From: a virus
IMG/VR virus record: IMGVR_UViG_3300006916_000005
Location: 1-56,278 of that record
Length of the DNA stretch: 56,278 nucleotides
Strand: one strand, 5' to 3'
The stretch's first letter is position 1, and the number at the start of each line of letters is the position of its first letter. The notes under the pieces are model-generated. The model had not been told where the DNA came from. It made no database searches and saw only the letters and a program-made list of their open reading frames with translations. Below, piece by piece: positions 38,682 to 45,697 of the stretch. Made by a program: the position numbers and the translations under genes.

Positions 38682-38875
38682 TCGACCTTCACGATCATCG
38701 GTTCGGAGGTCTCGATCTCGATCTCGTGGGCGTAGACGTCCAAGCGGACGACGGTTGGCATCCCCGGCGCGGTCTGCATCGCCACGGACTTGATCGAAAG
38801 GGTCTCCGAGATGTCCCTTCCTTCGTTGTCAAAAATCTGGAGGGTTTCGGCGGTCTCTCCGATGACGATCTTCAT
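38678..38875 (-). CDS. Hypothetical small protein
   Basis: 65 residues, beta-rich (MKIVIGETAETLQIFDNEGR...). Its ATG overlaps the helicase stop (ATGA), and its end overlaps the next start, so all three are coupled. No family recognised. Confidence 0.68.
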   Translation of the reverse strand: MKIVIGETAETLQIFDNEGRDISETLSIKSVAMQTAPGMPTVVRLDVYAHEIEIETSEPMIVKVE

Positions 38876-40410
38876 CTGTTGTCTCCCATGATAGTTTCAG
38901 CGACTTGGAGCTTCTCCCGGAGCTTGCGGACGCGCTTCTCGTCGACCGTGTCGGTCGCCATCATGTCGCCGTAGAGAACCGAAAAGTCCATTTTGCCTCT
39001 GTGCGTTCTGTCTTCAGATTGCCTCCGGAGGCGGAGGCGGCTGTCGTTCGTGTAGTAAAGGACATAAGGGGCGATGTTCAAAGTGTGTCCACGATACATC
39101 GCTTGCGTCTGAGCCGCAAGGAATTGTGGACCGGTCTGGGCGAGCCAGCGCCGCTTGTTTTCTTCCCGGACATCCTGATCGGTCTTCCCGTCGTAGCGGA
39201 CCAGTCGATCGCCCAGAGCGTCCTGAAGGAGTTCGAGGTCCCGGGTGAAGCGACACCAGATCAGGACCGGGTGGGTCTGTTTGTTCAGCTGGGCGAGCGC
39301 TGTTTCGAGGCGTGGGTTCTCCTTGAACGTCACCACCTTCTGGACAGCCTCCCCGTTCTCGTCCTCCATGAACGGGAGATATCCGGCTGTGATCTGGTAG
39401 AGCTTCAGGATGTTGACGATCGGAAGCTCCGCTGTGATCAGGCTCTCGATGTCAGCTCCGTCCGCTTGGGTTTCGATCATAAGATCGTCCCTGATCTTCT
39501 CATAGGCGTCCCATTGCTCCTTCGACATGTCGAAGCGGTGCTGGGTGTATTGCTTCTCCGGGAGATCGAGACAGTCCCGCTTCAGTAGCCGGGAGCTGTG
39601 CGGCTTCAGGATGTCGTGAAGCTCTTCGAGGTTCTGGTAGCGGAGCAACATCGGGAAGTGGCGACCGTCGTTCCGCTCGACATCCTTCCAGATGCCGAAG
39701 TAGGTCTTGAAGCTCTGGAACGACGCGAAGCCGCGATCGCGCCAGAAGTCCGGGTCGAGGAATTGCATCTGTGGATAGACATTGAAGGGACCCTCGTCGA
39801 CCGGCGTTCCCTCCATGATCCGGCGATAGAGAGCGAACCGACTGATCCCGCCACGCCCACCATGGCCCACAAGGGTCTTCGTGATCTTCGTCCCGGGCGT
39901 CTGGATTTCAGCCGCCTCGTCGATCAGGAAGGCGGTCCGCCGATCGCGGACCATCTTGGCACAGAACAGCTTCCCGCCGATCCAGCCGGAGGTCTTCGAC
40001 TTCTCCGTCTTCACCGCGTCATAGGACATCGACAGGACGACGAACTTCTTCGAGTAGAACGCCTCCTTCATCTTTTGCTGGTGCCACTTGGTCCCCGCCT
40101 TCTTCGTGTCGTAGGCCACGAAGTCGATCTGGTCATGCCACATCGGAGGGACGAGCGGCTGGTCGTAGGGATTCGTCTTGGACGGCTCCTTGATCGCCTC
40201 CTTGATCCATTCGAGATGGACGCCGTTCGGGGAGACGACGACGAGCGTGTCAATCTTCCCGGCTTGCCAGAGGGTCAAGGCCCAGTCGTAGCCAGCCTTC
40301 ATTTTTCCCAAGCCTTGCTCCCAGAAGATCGCGCGGTTCGGTGTGTTCCAGTGGTCTTTCTGTTCGACGTCTTGATGGTCGAACGGTGGCATCGTGTGAG
40401 GGTAGTTCAT
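38872..40410 (-). CDS. SNF2-type DNA helicase
   Basis: 512 residues. Superfamily 2 helicase. Walker A appears as EQGLGKMKAG (residues 31-40), with Met in place of the usual Thr after GLGK. Motif II is LIDEAAE (162-168). Motif VI is RQSEDRTHRG near residue 470. The Q-motif region GAGKT-like and DEAH variants of phage SNF2 proteins fit. It should remodel or unwind replicating DNA. Element E2 lies upstream, so its transcription may be specially controlled. ATG 40410 has GGAGAGCCTGACA upstream. Confidence 0.85.
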   Translation of the reverse strand: MNYPHTMPPFDHQDVEQKDHWNTPNRAIFWEQGLGKMKAGYDWALTLWQAGKIDTLVVVSPNGVHLEWIKEAIKEPSKTNPYDQPLVPPMWHDQIDFVAYDTKKAGTKWHQQKMKEAFYSKKFVVLSMSYDAVKTEKSKTSGWIGGKLFCAKMVRDRRTAFLIDEAAEIQTPGTKITKTLVGHGGRGGISRFALYRRIMEGTPVDEGPFNVYPQMQFLDPDFWRDRGFASFQSFKTYFGIWKDVERNDGRHFPMLLRYQNLEELHDILKPHSSRLLKRDCLDLPEKQYTQHRFDMSKEQWDAYEKIRDDLMIETQADGADIESLITAELPIVNILKLYQITAGYLPFMEDENGEAVQKVVTFKENPRLETALAQLNKQTHPVLIWCRFTRDLELLQDALGDRLVRYDGKTDQDVREENKRRWLAQTGPQFLAAQTQAMYRGHTLNIAPYVLYYTNDSRLRLRRQSEDRTHRGKMDFSVLYGDMMATDTVDEKRVRKLREKLQVAETIMGDNR

Positions 40411-40455
40411 TGTCAGGCTCTCCGTGTTCTCCGGATACCTTACAAGCGCCCAAAC

Positions 40456-40600
40456 GAGAAAGCAACCGGGACGACCTTGGACAACCTCCCGACCTTCCCA
40501 TCCCTAAAATTGCTGGGAATTCTTATATATTTCTATTACTTCTTGAAAGGTTGGGGAGGTTGGGGAGGTTGTCTTCAGTATTAAAAATCAAAGGCTTACA
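40456..40600. other. Repeat-rich noncoding element E2 upstream of helicase
   Basis: Homologue of E1: GACGACCTTGGACAACCTCCC (40471-40490 region), AT-rich core TTATATATTTCTA (40522-40534), then AGGTTGGGG twice and AGGTTGTC (40548-40573). Both elements lie on the same side of, and in the same orientation to, their downstream gene. The minus strand carries CCAACCTTT-N16-TATATAA in both, which could be an activator-dependent promoter. The remaining part of the 40411-40836 gap holds the terminator at 40747-40777 and nothing else I recognise. Confidence 0.68.
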
Positions 40601-40746
40601 GCTGCCGACCTCTGTTTGAAGGTTGTCCGAGGTTGGGCTGTTTTGGGATCAATCGTCCCGGAGCCGCGACCAGAAGGCGTTCGAGGTGTCGGTGTGGTTG
40701 GGGAGGATGGAATTGATCAGACGACCGATCAGATGGTCGGTCCTAT

Positions 40747-40777
40747 GAAAACGGGCGCAGAGACTTTCCCTGCGCCC
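40747..40777 (-). terminator. Rho-independent terminator after phosphoesterase gene
   Basis: GGGCGCAG/CTGCGCCC stem (40753-40777) followed by GTTTTC on the minus strand. It should end transcripts from the metallophosphoesterase gene before element E2 and the helicase. Confidence 0.85.
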
Positions 40778-40836
40778 TCCGAGGATCACGTTTATCAGGA
40801 CCGACAGAGCCGATCCCACGCGGTGAAAATATCGCC

Positions 40837-41172
40837 CTACGCTCTCCATTTCCCTTCCCAAACTGTGATCATGGTTCTGGTCCCTCCGGGGAATGTTACA
40901 ACGTGCGAGACGCTATGGGAAGACGGTCCCGTCATGTAGCAGAAACGGAGCTGACAGGCTCCAGCTGACCAGACGTCCCCCATGATCGTCGCCGTGTGAT
41001 CGTGGCCCTTGTTGACCTTCCGACCCAGCTTGGTCAGGTTCGCGGTTGATCCCCGCGCCCCGTTTGGACCCTCGTCGCCGTGCATCGCCATTTCAATCCC
41101 GGCGATCACATAGCTGTCATCTTGCTTCAGGAGAGGACTTCCGATCCGACCCCGGCCCGGAGAAGCGACCAC
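40837..41172 (-). pseudogene. C-terminal part of frameshifted metallophosphoesterase
   Basis: About 111 codons in the -1 frame relative to the upstream 444-residue ORF, which it overlaps by 46 bp. It has the C-terminal catalytic motifs expected for that protein: AMHGDEGPNGARGS and GHDHTATIMGDVW (the GHxH motif), then VVTFPGGTRTMITVWEGKW. The upstream ORF lacks these, so the two were one gene. No canonical slippery heptamer is visible in the overlap, so a mutation or sequence error is more likely than programmed frameshifting. Confidence 0.75.
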
Positions 41173-42461
41173 TCGTTCCCATCCCAGTCGTCTCCAGCCT
41201 TCATCGCCTTGACCCGGGCGAGCTGGGCTTCCAGATAGAACTCCGCGTTCAATAGGTCCTTCTTGAAGTCCGCCTCGTCTAGCCAGCGATCGAGGTGGCG
41301 ATCGTGGTTCGAGCTGACGATGATCATCTCCGTCTCGTCCCGTCGGGCTTCCATGATCAGACCCGCCGTCTCCCGGACCTCGTCTTCGACGCTGTCGATC
41401 CCATCGAGGAACTTCTGATACATCCTCCCGAACTTCTTCATCTCGTGGTGTGATCTCGATCGGAAGCTCTGGACATCGTGCATCAGCTGATGACGAGGCC
41501 GGAGAGCGTCGATGATGCCATCAGCGCCCCAGTTGACCCGTCGGATGTCATCGTCGATCTCGGAGCTGTGGATGTCGCCCCAGTTGATCGCCTCGACCAC
41601 CCCTTCGGTGATCTGCCCGCCGGAGACCTTGTGGATGTTGATGTTCGCCAGATCGAAGGCGTCCGGGACGTCGTAGAACGTGCCGTCCTCTTCCGCCTCC
41701 AGTTGCCGGACCCACCAGCTCCCGGAGCTGTCGACCTCGACGATCAAAGCGCCGTATCCGTGGCGCGAGCTGGCTCGCTGTCCTTCCTTCTTGGCGATGT
41801 AGTTCCGGACGGTGACTGTCCCGGTCGTGTAGTTGAACTTCGTCGGCTCCTTTGGAGCGCTTGCGATAGACTGGAGAGCGAACTGGACGTGGGGGAAGAT
41901 CGCGCTCTCCCGTCCTGTGTAGTTCTCCAGACCGGTCAGAGGCTTCACGGCTGTCGGGATGATGTTCATCTCCGCGCAGAGCTGGAGACCCGGAGCGATC
42001 TGATAGCGGCTCCTGTCTGGGTCCGTGTCCGCCGCGTAAGGCATGACCTCCGGGACCCACCACGCCTCGTCCTTGTCGGCGGCTGTGGCTTCCCGTCCGG
42101 GCTTCACGGCGCGCTTGCCATAGCTCGCTTTGTCGTAGGTGAACCGGGAGACCATGATCTCCGCGTCGAGGAAGTCCGCGTAGGCTGTGAGGTTGTCCCA
42201 GAGCCGTGTGTGGAGCTTCGTGTTGTTCTGGGCGCTCGTGATGATGTAGCGCTTGATGTCCCCCTCTTCGGGGAGCTGGAGGGTGACAGGAGCGATGTCC
42301 GTCTTCCGTCCTTGGACGAGGCTTCCCTTGAAGCCGAGCTGGTGAAGGTATTTCTTGACGGTGGTTCGGGAGACGCCCATCTCGTGGGCCACTTGAGCCT
42401 TCGATCCGTATTTATCGAAGAGACGAACCATATCGTCCCGTTGTGCTTCGGTCAATGCCAT
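41127..42461 (-). CDS. HTH-metallophosphoesterase, N-terminal part
   Basis: 444 residues. The N-terminus is a homeodomain-like HTH (KYGSKAQVAHEMGVSRTTVK). After a long middle region, calcineurin-type phosphoesterase motifs appear: WGDIHSSEID (D-x-H type), QLMHDVQSF and SSNHDRHLDRWL (GNHD type). The last motif (GHxH) lies in the -1 frame in the fragment 40837-41172. Related proteins occur in T5-like and other phages as DNA-injection or DNA-metabolism factors. Promoter 42493-42520 and GGAGAAAAA precede ATG 42461. Confidence 0.8.
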   Translation of the reverse strand: MALTEAQRDDMVRLFDKYGSKAQVAHEMGVSRTTVKKYLHQLGFKGSLVQGRKTDIAPVTLQLPEEGDIKRYIITSAQNNTKLHTRLWDNLTAYADFLDAEIMVSRFTYDKASYGKRAVKPGREATAADKDEAWWVPEVMPYAADTDPDRSRYQIAPGLQLCAEMNIIPTAVKPLTGLENYTGRESAIFPHVQFALQSIASAPKEPTKFNYTTGTVTVRNYIAKKEGQRASSRHGYGALIVEVDSSGSWWVRQLEAEEDGTFYDVPDAFDLANINIHKVSGGQITEGVVEAINWGDIHSSEIDDDIRRVNWGADGIIDALRPRHQLMHDVQSFRSRSHHEMKKFGRMYQKFLDGIDSVEDEVRETAGLIMEARRDETEMIIVSSNHDRHLDRWLDEADFKKDLLNAEFYLEAQLARVKAMKAGDDWDGNEWSLLRAGVGSEVLS

Positions 42462-42492
42462 GACTTTTTCTCCGGCTGTATCAGGTGGCCGA

Positions 42493-42520
42493 AGTATAGA
42501 GGCTTATTGTGTAATGTGAA
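42493..42520 (-). promoter_or_regulatory. Sigma70-like promoter of phosphoesterase gene
   Basis: Minus strand: TTCACA (42515-42520), 16-bp spacer, TATACT (42493-42498). It lies in the short gap after the lysis cluster. No cassette dyad or leader is present. Confidence 0.6.
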
Positions 42521-42524
42521 GGAT

Positions 42525-42806
42525 TTACTGTTGCTTCGCAAGAAAGCGGTCGAACCTGTCCGCGAGATTGTTAATCGCCGCGAGGGTTCTTTCTTCGGAC
42601 CGGATCAAATCCTCTTTCATTCCGTTCAGGTGGGTGTTTGACACGAAGTCCCGGGCGACGTGTAGCTTGAATTCATCCAGCTCTGTCTTGTTCTGGCGGA
42701 TTTGCTTATAGAGCGCGACAAATAGACCAGACACGAGACCGATCCCGGAGATCATGACGCCGATCATGGCTATAACATTGCCCCAGCTAAGAACTATTTG
42801 ATCCAT
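42525..42806 (-). CDS. Membrane protein with coiled-coil tail, lysis cluster
   Basis: 93 residues. One or two hydrophobic segments (VIAMIGVMISGIGLVSGLFV) precede a charged coiled coil (KQIRQNKTELDEFKLHVARD, LNGMKEDLIRSEERTLAAIN). Its ATG follows the outer spanin stop directly (TGAATG). Position and layout suggest a lysis accessory, for example a second holin or anti-holin. No specific family recognised. Confidence 0.65.
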   Translation of the reverse strand: MDQIVLSWGNVIAMIGVMISGIGLVSGLFVALYKQIRQNKTELDEFKLHVARDFVSNTHLNGMKEDLIRSEERTLAAINNLADRFDRFLAKQQ

Positions 42807-43187
42807 TCAGAGTTGCTCCCGGTAGTATTCGATCTGTGCGTTCGCCTCTCGGATGTAGCGAACGACGTCAGCTTGGTTCAGCTGAAACCTCTCGAAGTCC
42901 TCCGGGCTGAGAGCAAGATAGCGTCCATTCTCCGTCATGACAACCGCCCACTGGACATCCGCCGGGACAATCTGGTCCGGTTTCGGCAGTTTTGAAGCTG
43001 TGGGTCGTTCAATCCTCTCCGGGACAGTTGCGATCTCCACCGCTTGCGGCTTCGAGCAAGCAACGGGCGCGAGCATCGATACCATTGACAACACGACCCA
43101 AAGTCTCGTCGTCGATCGTTTCGTAGTCGATCCCTGACAGCTCCCGTCGCGTTTCTGCGACATTTTGTCTCGCTTCGCGTGATACAT
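42807..43187 (-). CDS. Outer-membrane spanin (Rz1-like lipoprotein)
   Basis: 126 residues from ATG 43187, which has GGAGGA seven to eight bases upstream. A hydrophobic stretch (LWVVLSMVSMLAPVAC) ends in a lipobox-like PVAC with C45 as the probable lipidation site. The mature protein is Pro-containing then helical. It overlaps the 3' part of the inner spanin gene in another frame by about 180 bp, the classic Rz/Rz1 arrangement. Together they fuse the two membranes in the last step of lysis. Confidence 0.75.
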   Translation of the reverse strand: MYHAKRDKMSQKRDGSCQGSTTKRSTTRLWVVLSMVSMLAPVACSKPQAVEIATVPERIERPTASKLPKPDQIVPADVQWAVVMTENGRYLALSPEDFERFQLNQADVVRYIREANAQIEYYREQL

Positions 43188-43419
43188 CCGACAATTCCTC
43201 CAGTCGCGCCTCTTGGGCTTCTCGCCATTCTCGCCACTCGTCCAGAGCTTGGCGCTGTGCTGTGATCGTGGCGTTCTGAACCTCCACGGCGGTCTCCATG
43301 ACCCCAAGCCTCTCCTTGGTCGAGGCGTAGTCCCGAACAGCCGCGACGATCGTGACCCCGAGGCTGACAATGGCCAGAGCGACGATCGCCCACATGATCT
43401 TCTTCCAGTGCCAGATCAT
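43009..43419 (-). CDS. Inner-membrane spanin (Rz-like)
   Basis: 136 residues: an N-terminal membrane anchor (IMWAIVALAIVSLGVTIVAA, residues about 8-27) followed by a long coiled coil (RLGVMETAVEVQNATITAQR, EWREAQEARLEELSDVSREA). This is the typical inner spanin layout. Two C-terminal cysteines (RCLLEAASGGDRNC) could form disulphides. ATG 43419 overlaps the holin stop (ATGA). Partner: the overlapping lipoprotein at 42807-43187. Confidence 0.75.
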   Translation of the reverse strand: MIWHWKKIMWAIVALAIVSLGVTIVAAVRDYASTKERLGVMETAVEVQNATITAQRQALDEWREWREAQEARLEELSDVSREARQNVAETRRELSGIDYETIDDETLGRVVNGIDARARCLLEAASGGDRNCPGED

Positions 43420-43655
43420 CGCTTCACCACTTCGTTCGCGTAGCTGTCGATCCCACGGAGCGCGGCGGCGTAGCCCAGACAGACGAGGAAGATCGTCGAT
43501 CCGAATCCAGTCAAGGCGGACATCGTCGCGCTGTCCATGTCTCCACGGATCATCCGGTCGATGATGATCGCCGCGATCAGGGTCGCGAATATTTCAAAGC
43601 GAAGCGCCGATCGACGCTTGCCTCTCTCGACCTTCTCTTCGGTGGTCTGTTCCAT
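43416..43655 (-). CDS. Holin-like protein
   Basis: 79 residues with two hydrophobic segments (RFEIFATLIAAIIID and SALTGFGSTIFLVCLGYAAA) and charged ends (MEQTTEEKVERGKRRS; EVVKR), the class II/III holin layout. It sits between endolysin and spanins. It would permeabilise the inner membrane and release the endolysin. Spaced one base from the endolysin stop. Confidence 0.72.
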   Translation of the reverse strand: MEQTTEEKVERGKRRSALRFEIFATLIAAIIIDRMIRGDMDSATMSALTGFGSTIFLVCLGYAAALRGIDSYANEVVKR

Positions 43656-43656
43656 G

Positions 43657-44391
43657 TCATGCCTCGTTCGTTGAGATCACTTCTCCGTGACTGTTCATCA
43701 GCGGGATTGGCGGGAGGGGTTTCGTGTAGGTCTTGGGCTTCCTGATTGCAAGGACGCGCCCACCAGATGAGACCGACCGACCGTCGATCCATGTGTCGTT
43801 GATCGAGTTCGACTGGTTCCCACCCCGTAGCCTGATCCTCTTCGCCTTCTTGTCGAAGCCGACGGCGGTTCCTATGTGTCCACCCTTGCCGCGAACCAGC
43901 GTGATCATCGCGCCGTAGGCGAGCGGACTTTCTTCTCCGAAGAGCGCCCAGTTCCTCGCCCAGTATGGGTTCCTTCCCAGATCGCCGGGGAACGGCTCGT
44001 CCGGGAGCGTGAGGCGGATTGCGGTCTGCATTGCGTCACCACACCACGGATAGACCGCCGGGTCTCCCAGCGTTGCTCCGTCGCTCTTGAGCCACTCCCT
44101 GAGCTTGGCGTTGTCCCGTTCCTCGTGCCAATGCATATGACGCGCCAGCTCGTTGACCCACGGGACGCCGTCTGTCAGGCTGATCTTCGGATCATCTGGA
44201 TCGGCTTCTCCCGGGAACAGGAGCGAGAGGGTGATCGGACCGATCAGCGGACGCCGCTGGAGACCACGCTTCCCCTTGAAGACGGAGATCGCCGCCTCTG
44301 TCTCTGGCCCCATGATCCCGTCCTCCGCGATCGCGAAGCTGGGTTCGTGCCGGTTCAAGGCTCTCTGGATGTCGATAGTTTTATATTGCAT
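43657..44391 (-). CDS. Endolysin: peptidoglycan-binding domain plus CHAP-like peptidase
   Basis: 244 residues. Residues about 3-60 form a peptidoglycan-binding domain type 1 (TIDIQRALNRHEPSFAIAED, GPETEAAISVFKG). The C-terminal domain is an NlpC/P60-CHAP type (TIGR02594 family): YPWCGDAMQTAI with C117 and GGHIGTAVGFD with H172 as the catalytic pair. No signal peptide, so release depends on the holin. It cleaves the peptide bridges of peptidoglycan. It follows the fibre genes with a TAATG junction. Confidence 0.85.
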   Translation of the reverse strand: MQYKTIDIQRALNRHEPSFAIAEDGIMGPETEAAISVFKGKRGLQRRPLIGPITLSLLFPGEADPDDPKISLTDGVPWVNELARHMHWHEERDNAKLREWLKSDGATLGDPAVYPWCGDAMQTAIRLTLPDEPFPGDLGRNPYWARNWALFGEESPLAYGAMITLVRGKGGHIGTAVGFDKKAKRIRLRGGNQSNSINDTWIDGRSVSSGGRVLAIRKPKTYTKPLPPIPLMNSHGEVISTNEA

Positions 44392-45233
44392 TAGTAAAAC
44401 TCCACGCTGTGGGCAAAGTTGCCAGTTCGGACGCCACCGGCGTCGATCATCTTCACGACGACCTCGTCTCCGCCCGAGACTGCGATCATCCCGAACGTCC
44501 CCGGCCCGAACCCACGGAGCGATCCGTCATGTCTGAAGCGAGCCTTTTCGACGCCTTCGATTTCGAGGACATATTGAACATCGCTCGTTGACGTCCCGGA
44601 CGTAACATATCCGCTACAATTCACGATCGCCAATGTGGCGCTCGCCGGTGCTGTGTAGACCCCTGTCGCTGGGTTGTAGATGTCGCCGAAGTCGACATCT
44701 TCAGTCAAGGCCATCGCGGTCAGGCTTGTCGGGGTCGAATATCCGACAGTTCGACCGCTCGCCATGGCGCGCGGGACCGGGTTCCCGGCGAGGACACCGA
44801 AGCGACACTTCGAGGATTTGAAGCTCATGGTGTCGGCTTGGAATTCTCTGGCTTGGGTGTACCAGTCAGCTCCGGAAGCGTCCGCCGGGACAATTCCAGA
44901 CCTTGTTCCAAACGCCGGTCTCCCGATGTCTTGCATGATGCCCCAGTCGTCGAAGGTCGTCGACGCAAGACCACTAGACAAAAGACCAAAATATCCACCG
45001 CTGCCAGCGCCCCAGTCGTTCACGTCGTCTTCGACCCACAGGAAGACCTCGTAGAGTATCCCATCCATCGAGGTCGGGATGTTCAGGTTCCGGGTCGAGG
45101 TTCCAGCATCGAAGAAGTCGAAGTCGGCGTCGAGATATTTCGTCTCTGTCTGCCAAGTCACGTCGACGGTGGTGGTTGAACCAGAGCTGACCGTCTGGTC
45201 GCTTGTTTTTGTCAGGATGGAAGCTGTAGGCAT
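44391..45233 (-). CDS. Tail fibre protein with C1q-like C-terminal domain
   Basis: 280 residues. The C-terminal 110 residues (YNPATGVYTAPASATLAIVN, then DVQYVLEIEGVEKARFRHDG, MIAVSGGDEVVVKMID) have the strand pattern of a C1q/TNF-like jelly roll, which usually forms trimers and binds receptors. The N-terminal half is Ser/Thr-rich. The last of three neighbouring C1q-like proteins. TAATG junctions link it to its neighbours. Confidence 0.75.
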   Translation of the reverse strand: MPTASILTKTSDQTVSSGSTTTVDVTWQTETKYLDADFDFFDAGTSTRNLNIPTSMDGILYEVFLWVEDDVNDWGAGSGGYFGLLSSGLASTTFDDWGIMQDIGRPAFGTRSGIVPADASGADWYTQAREFQADTMSFKSSKCRFGVLAGNPVPRAMASGRTVGYSTPTSLTAMALTEDVDFGDIYNPATGVYTAPASATLAIVNCSGYVTSGTSTSDVQYVLEIEGVEKARFRHDGSLRGFGPGTFGMIAVSGGDEVVVKMIDAGGVRTGNFAHSVEFY

Positions 45234-45697
45234 TACTTATAAAACCTCGCTGAGAACCACGATCCGGACGAAAGAGCGGTGTCCGCGTTCGCATTGAACC
45301 ATGCCGCGACCGTGTCGGTGTCGGTGATCGGGAACAGGTGGGTGGTGTGGAACTTGTTATAGTCCCCATTATCGTTTGTGTTTCGAACCTTGATAGTTGA
45401 GCCGTTCAGCCAAAACCCACCTTCATAGAAGTCTGCCCCTATAGTGTCTCTCCGAGCTGACACCGTCGCGAGACAGTAGAGCGCCCCGGACGGAGCGGTG
45501 ACTGTCGTGACGGGTGTCGACAGGCTGAAGCCGCTGTCCCAGACGATCTCGTTCCATGAGATCGTCGTGTTCCCGGAAGCCGTCGTGTAAGACCAGTCCG
45601 AGTTCCTCATGACTGTGAAGCCTCCAAGAAACTCGATCACGGGCGTCGCCTTGTGGACCGAAGGCATCATGACGGCGGGGGCGATTGCTCTGTGCAT
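45233..45697 (-). CDS. Short fibre protein with C1q-like domain
   Basis: 154 residues. After a short N-terminal part, residues about 30-154 fit a C1q-like jelly roll (TAPSGALYCLATVSARRDTI, WLNGSTIKVRNTNDNGDYNK, ending FSARFYK). It lies between two larger fibre genes with similar domains, suggesting duplication. Probably part of the receptor-binding tip. Confidence 0.72.
   Translation of the reverse strand: MHRAIAPAVMMPSVHKATPVIEFLGGFTVMRNSDWSYTTASGNTTISWNEIVWDSGFSLSTPVTTVTAPSGALYCLATVSARRDTIGADFYEGGFWLNGSTIKVRNTNDNGDYNKFHTTHLFPITDTDTVAAWFNANADTALSSGSWFSARFYK

Noticed and set aside
40649-40861. 70-codon minus ORF downstream of the phosphoesterase
   Set aside because: It contains the terminator hairpin, has no ribosome site and no recognisable sequence features.
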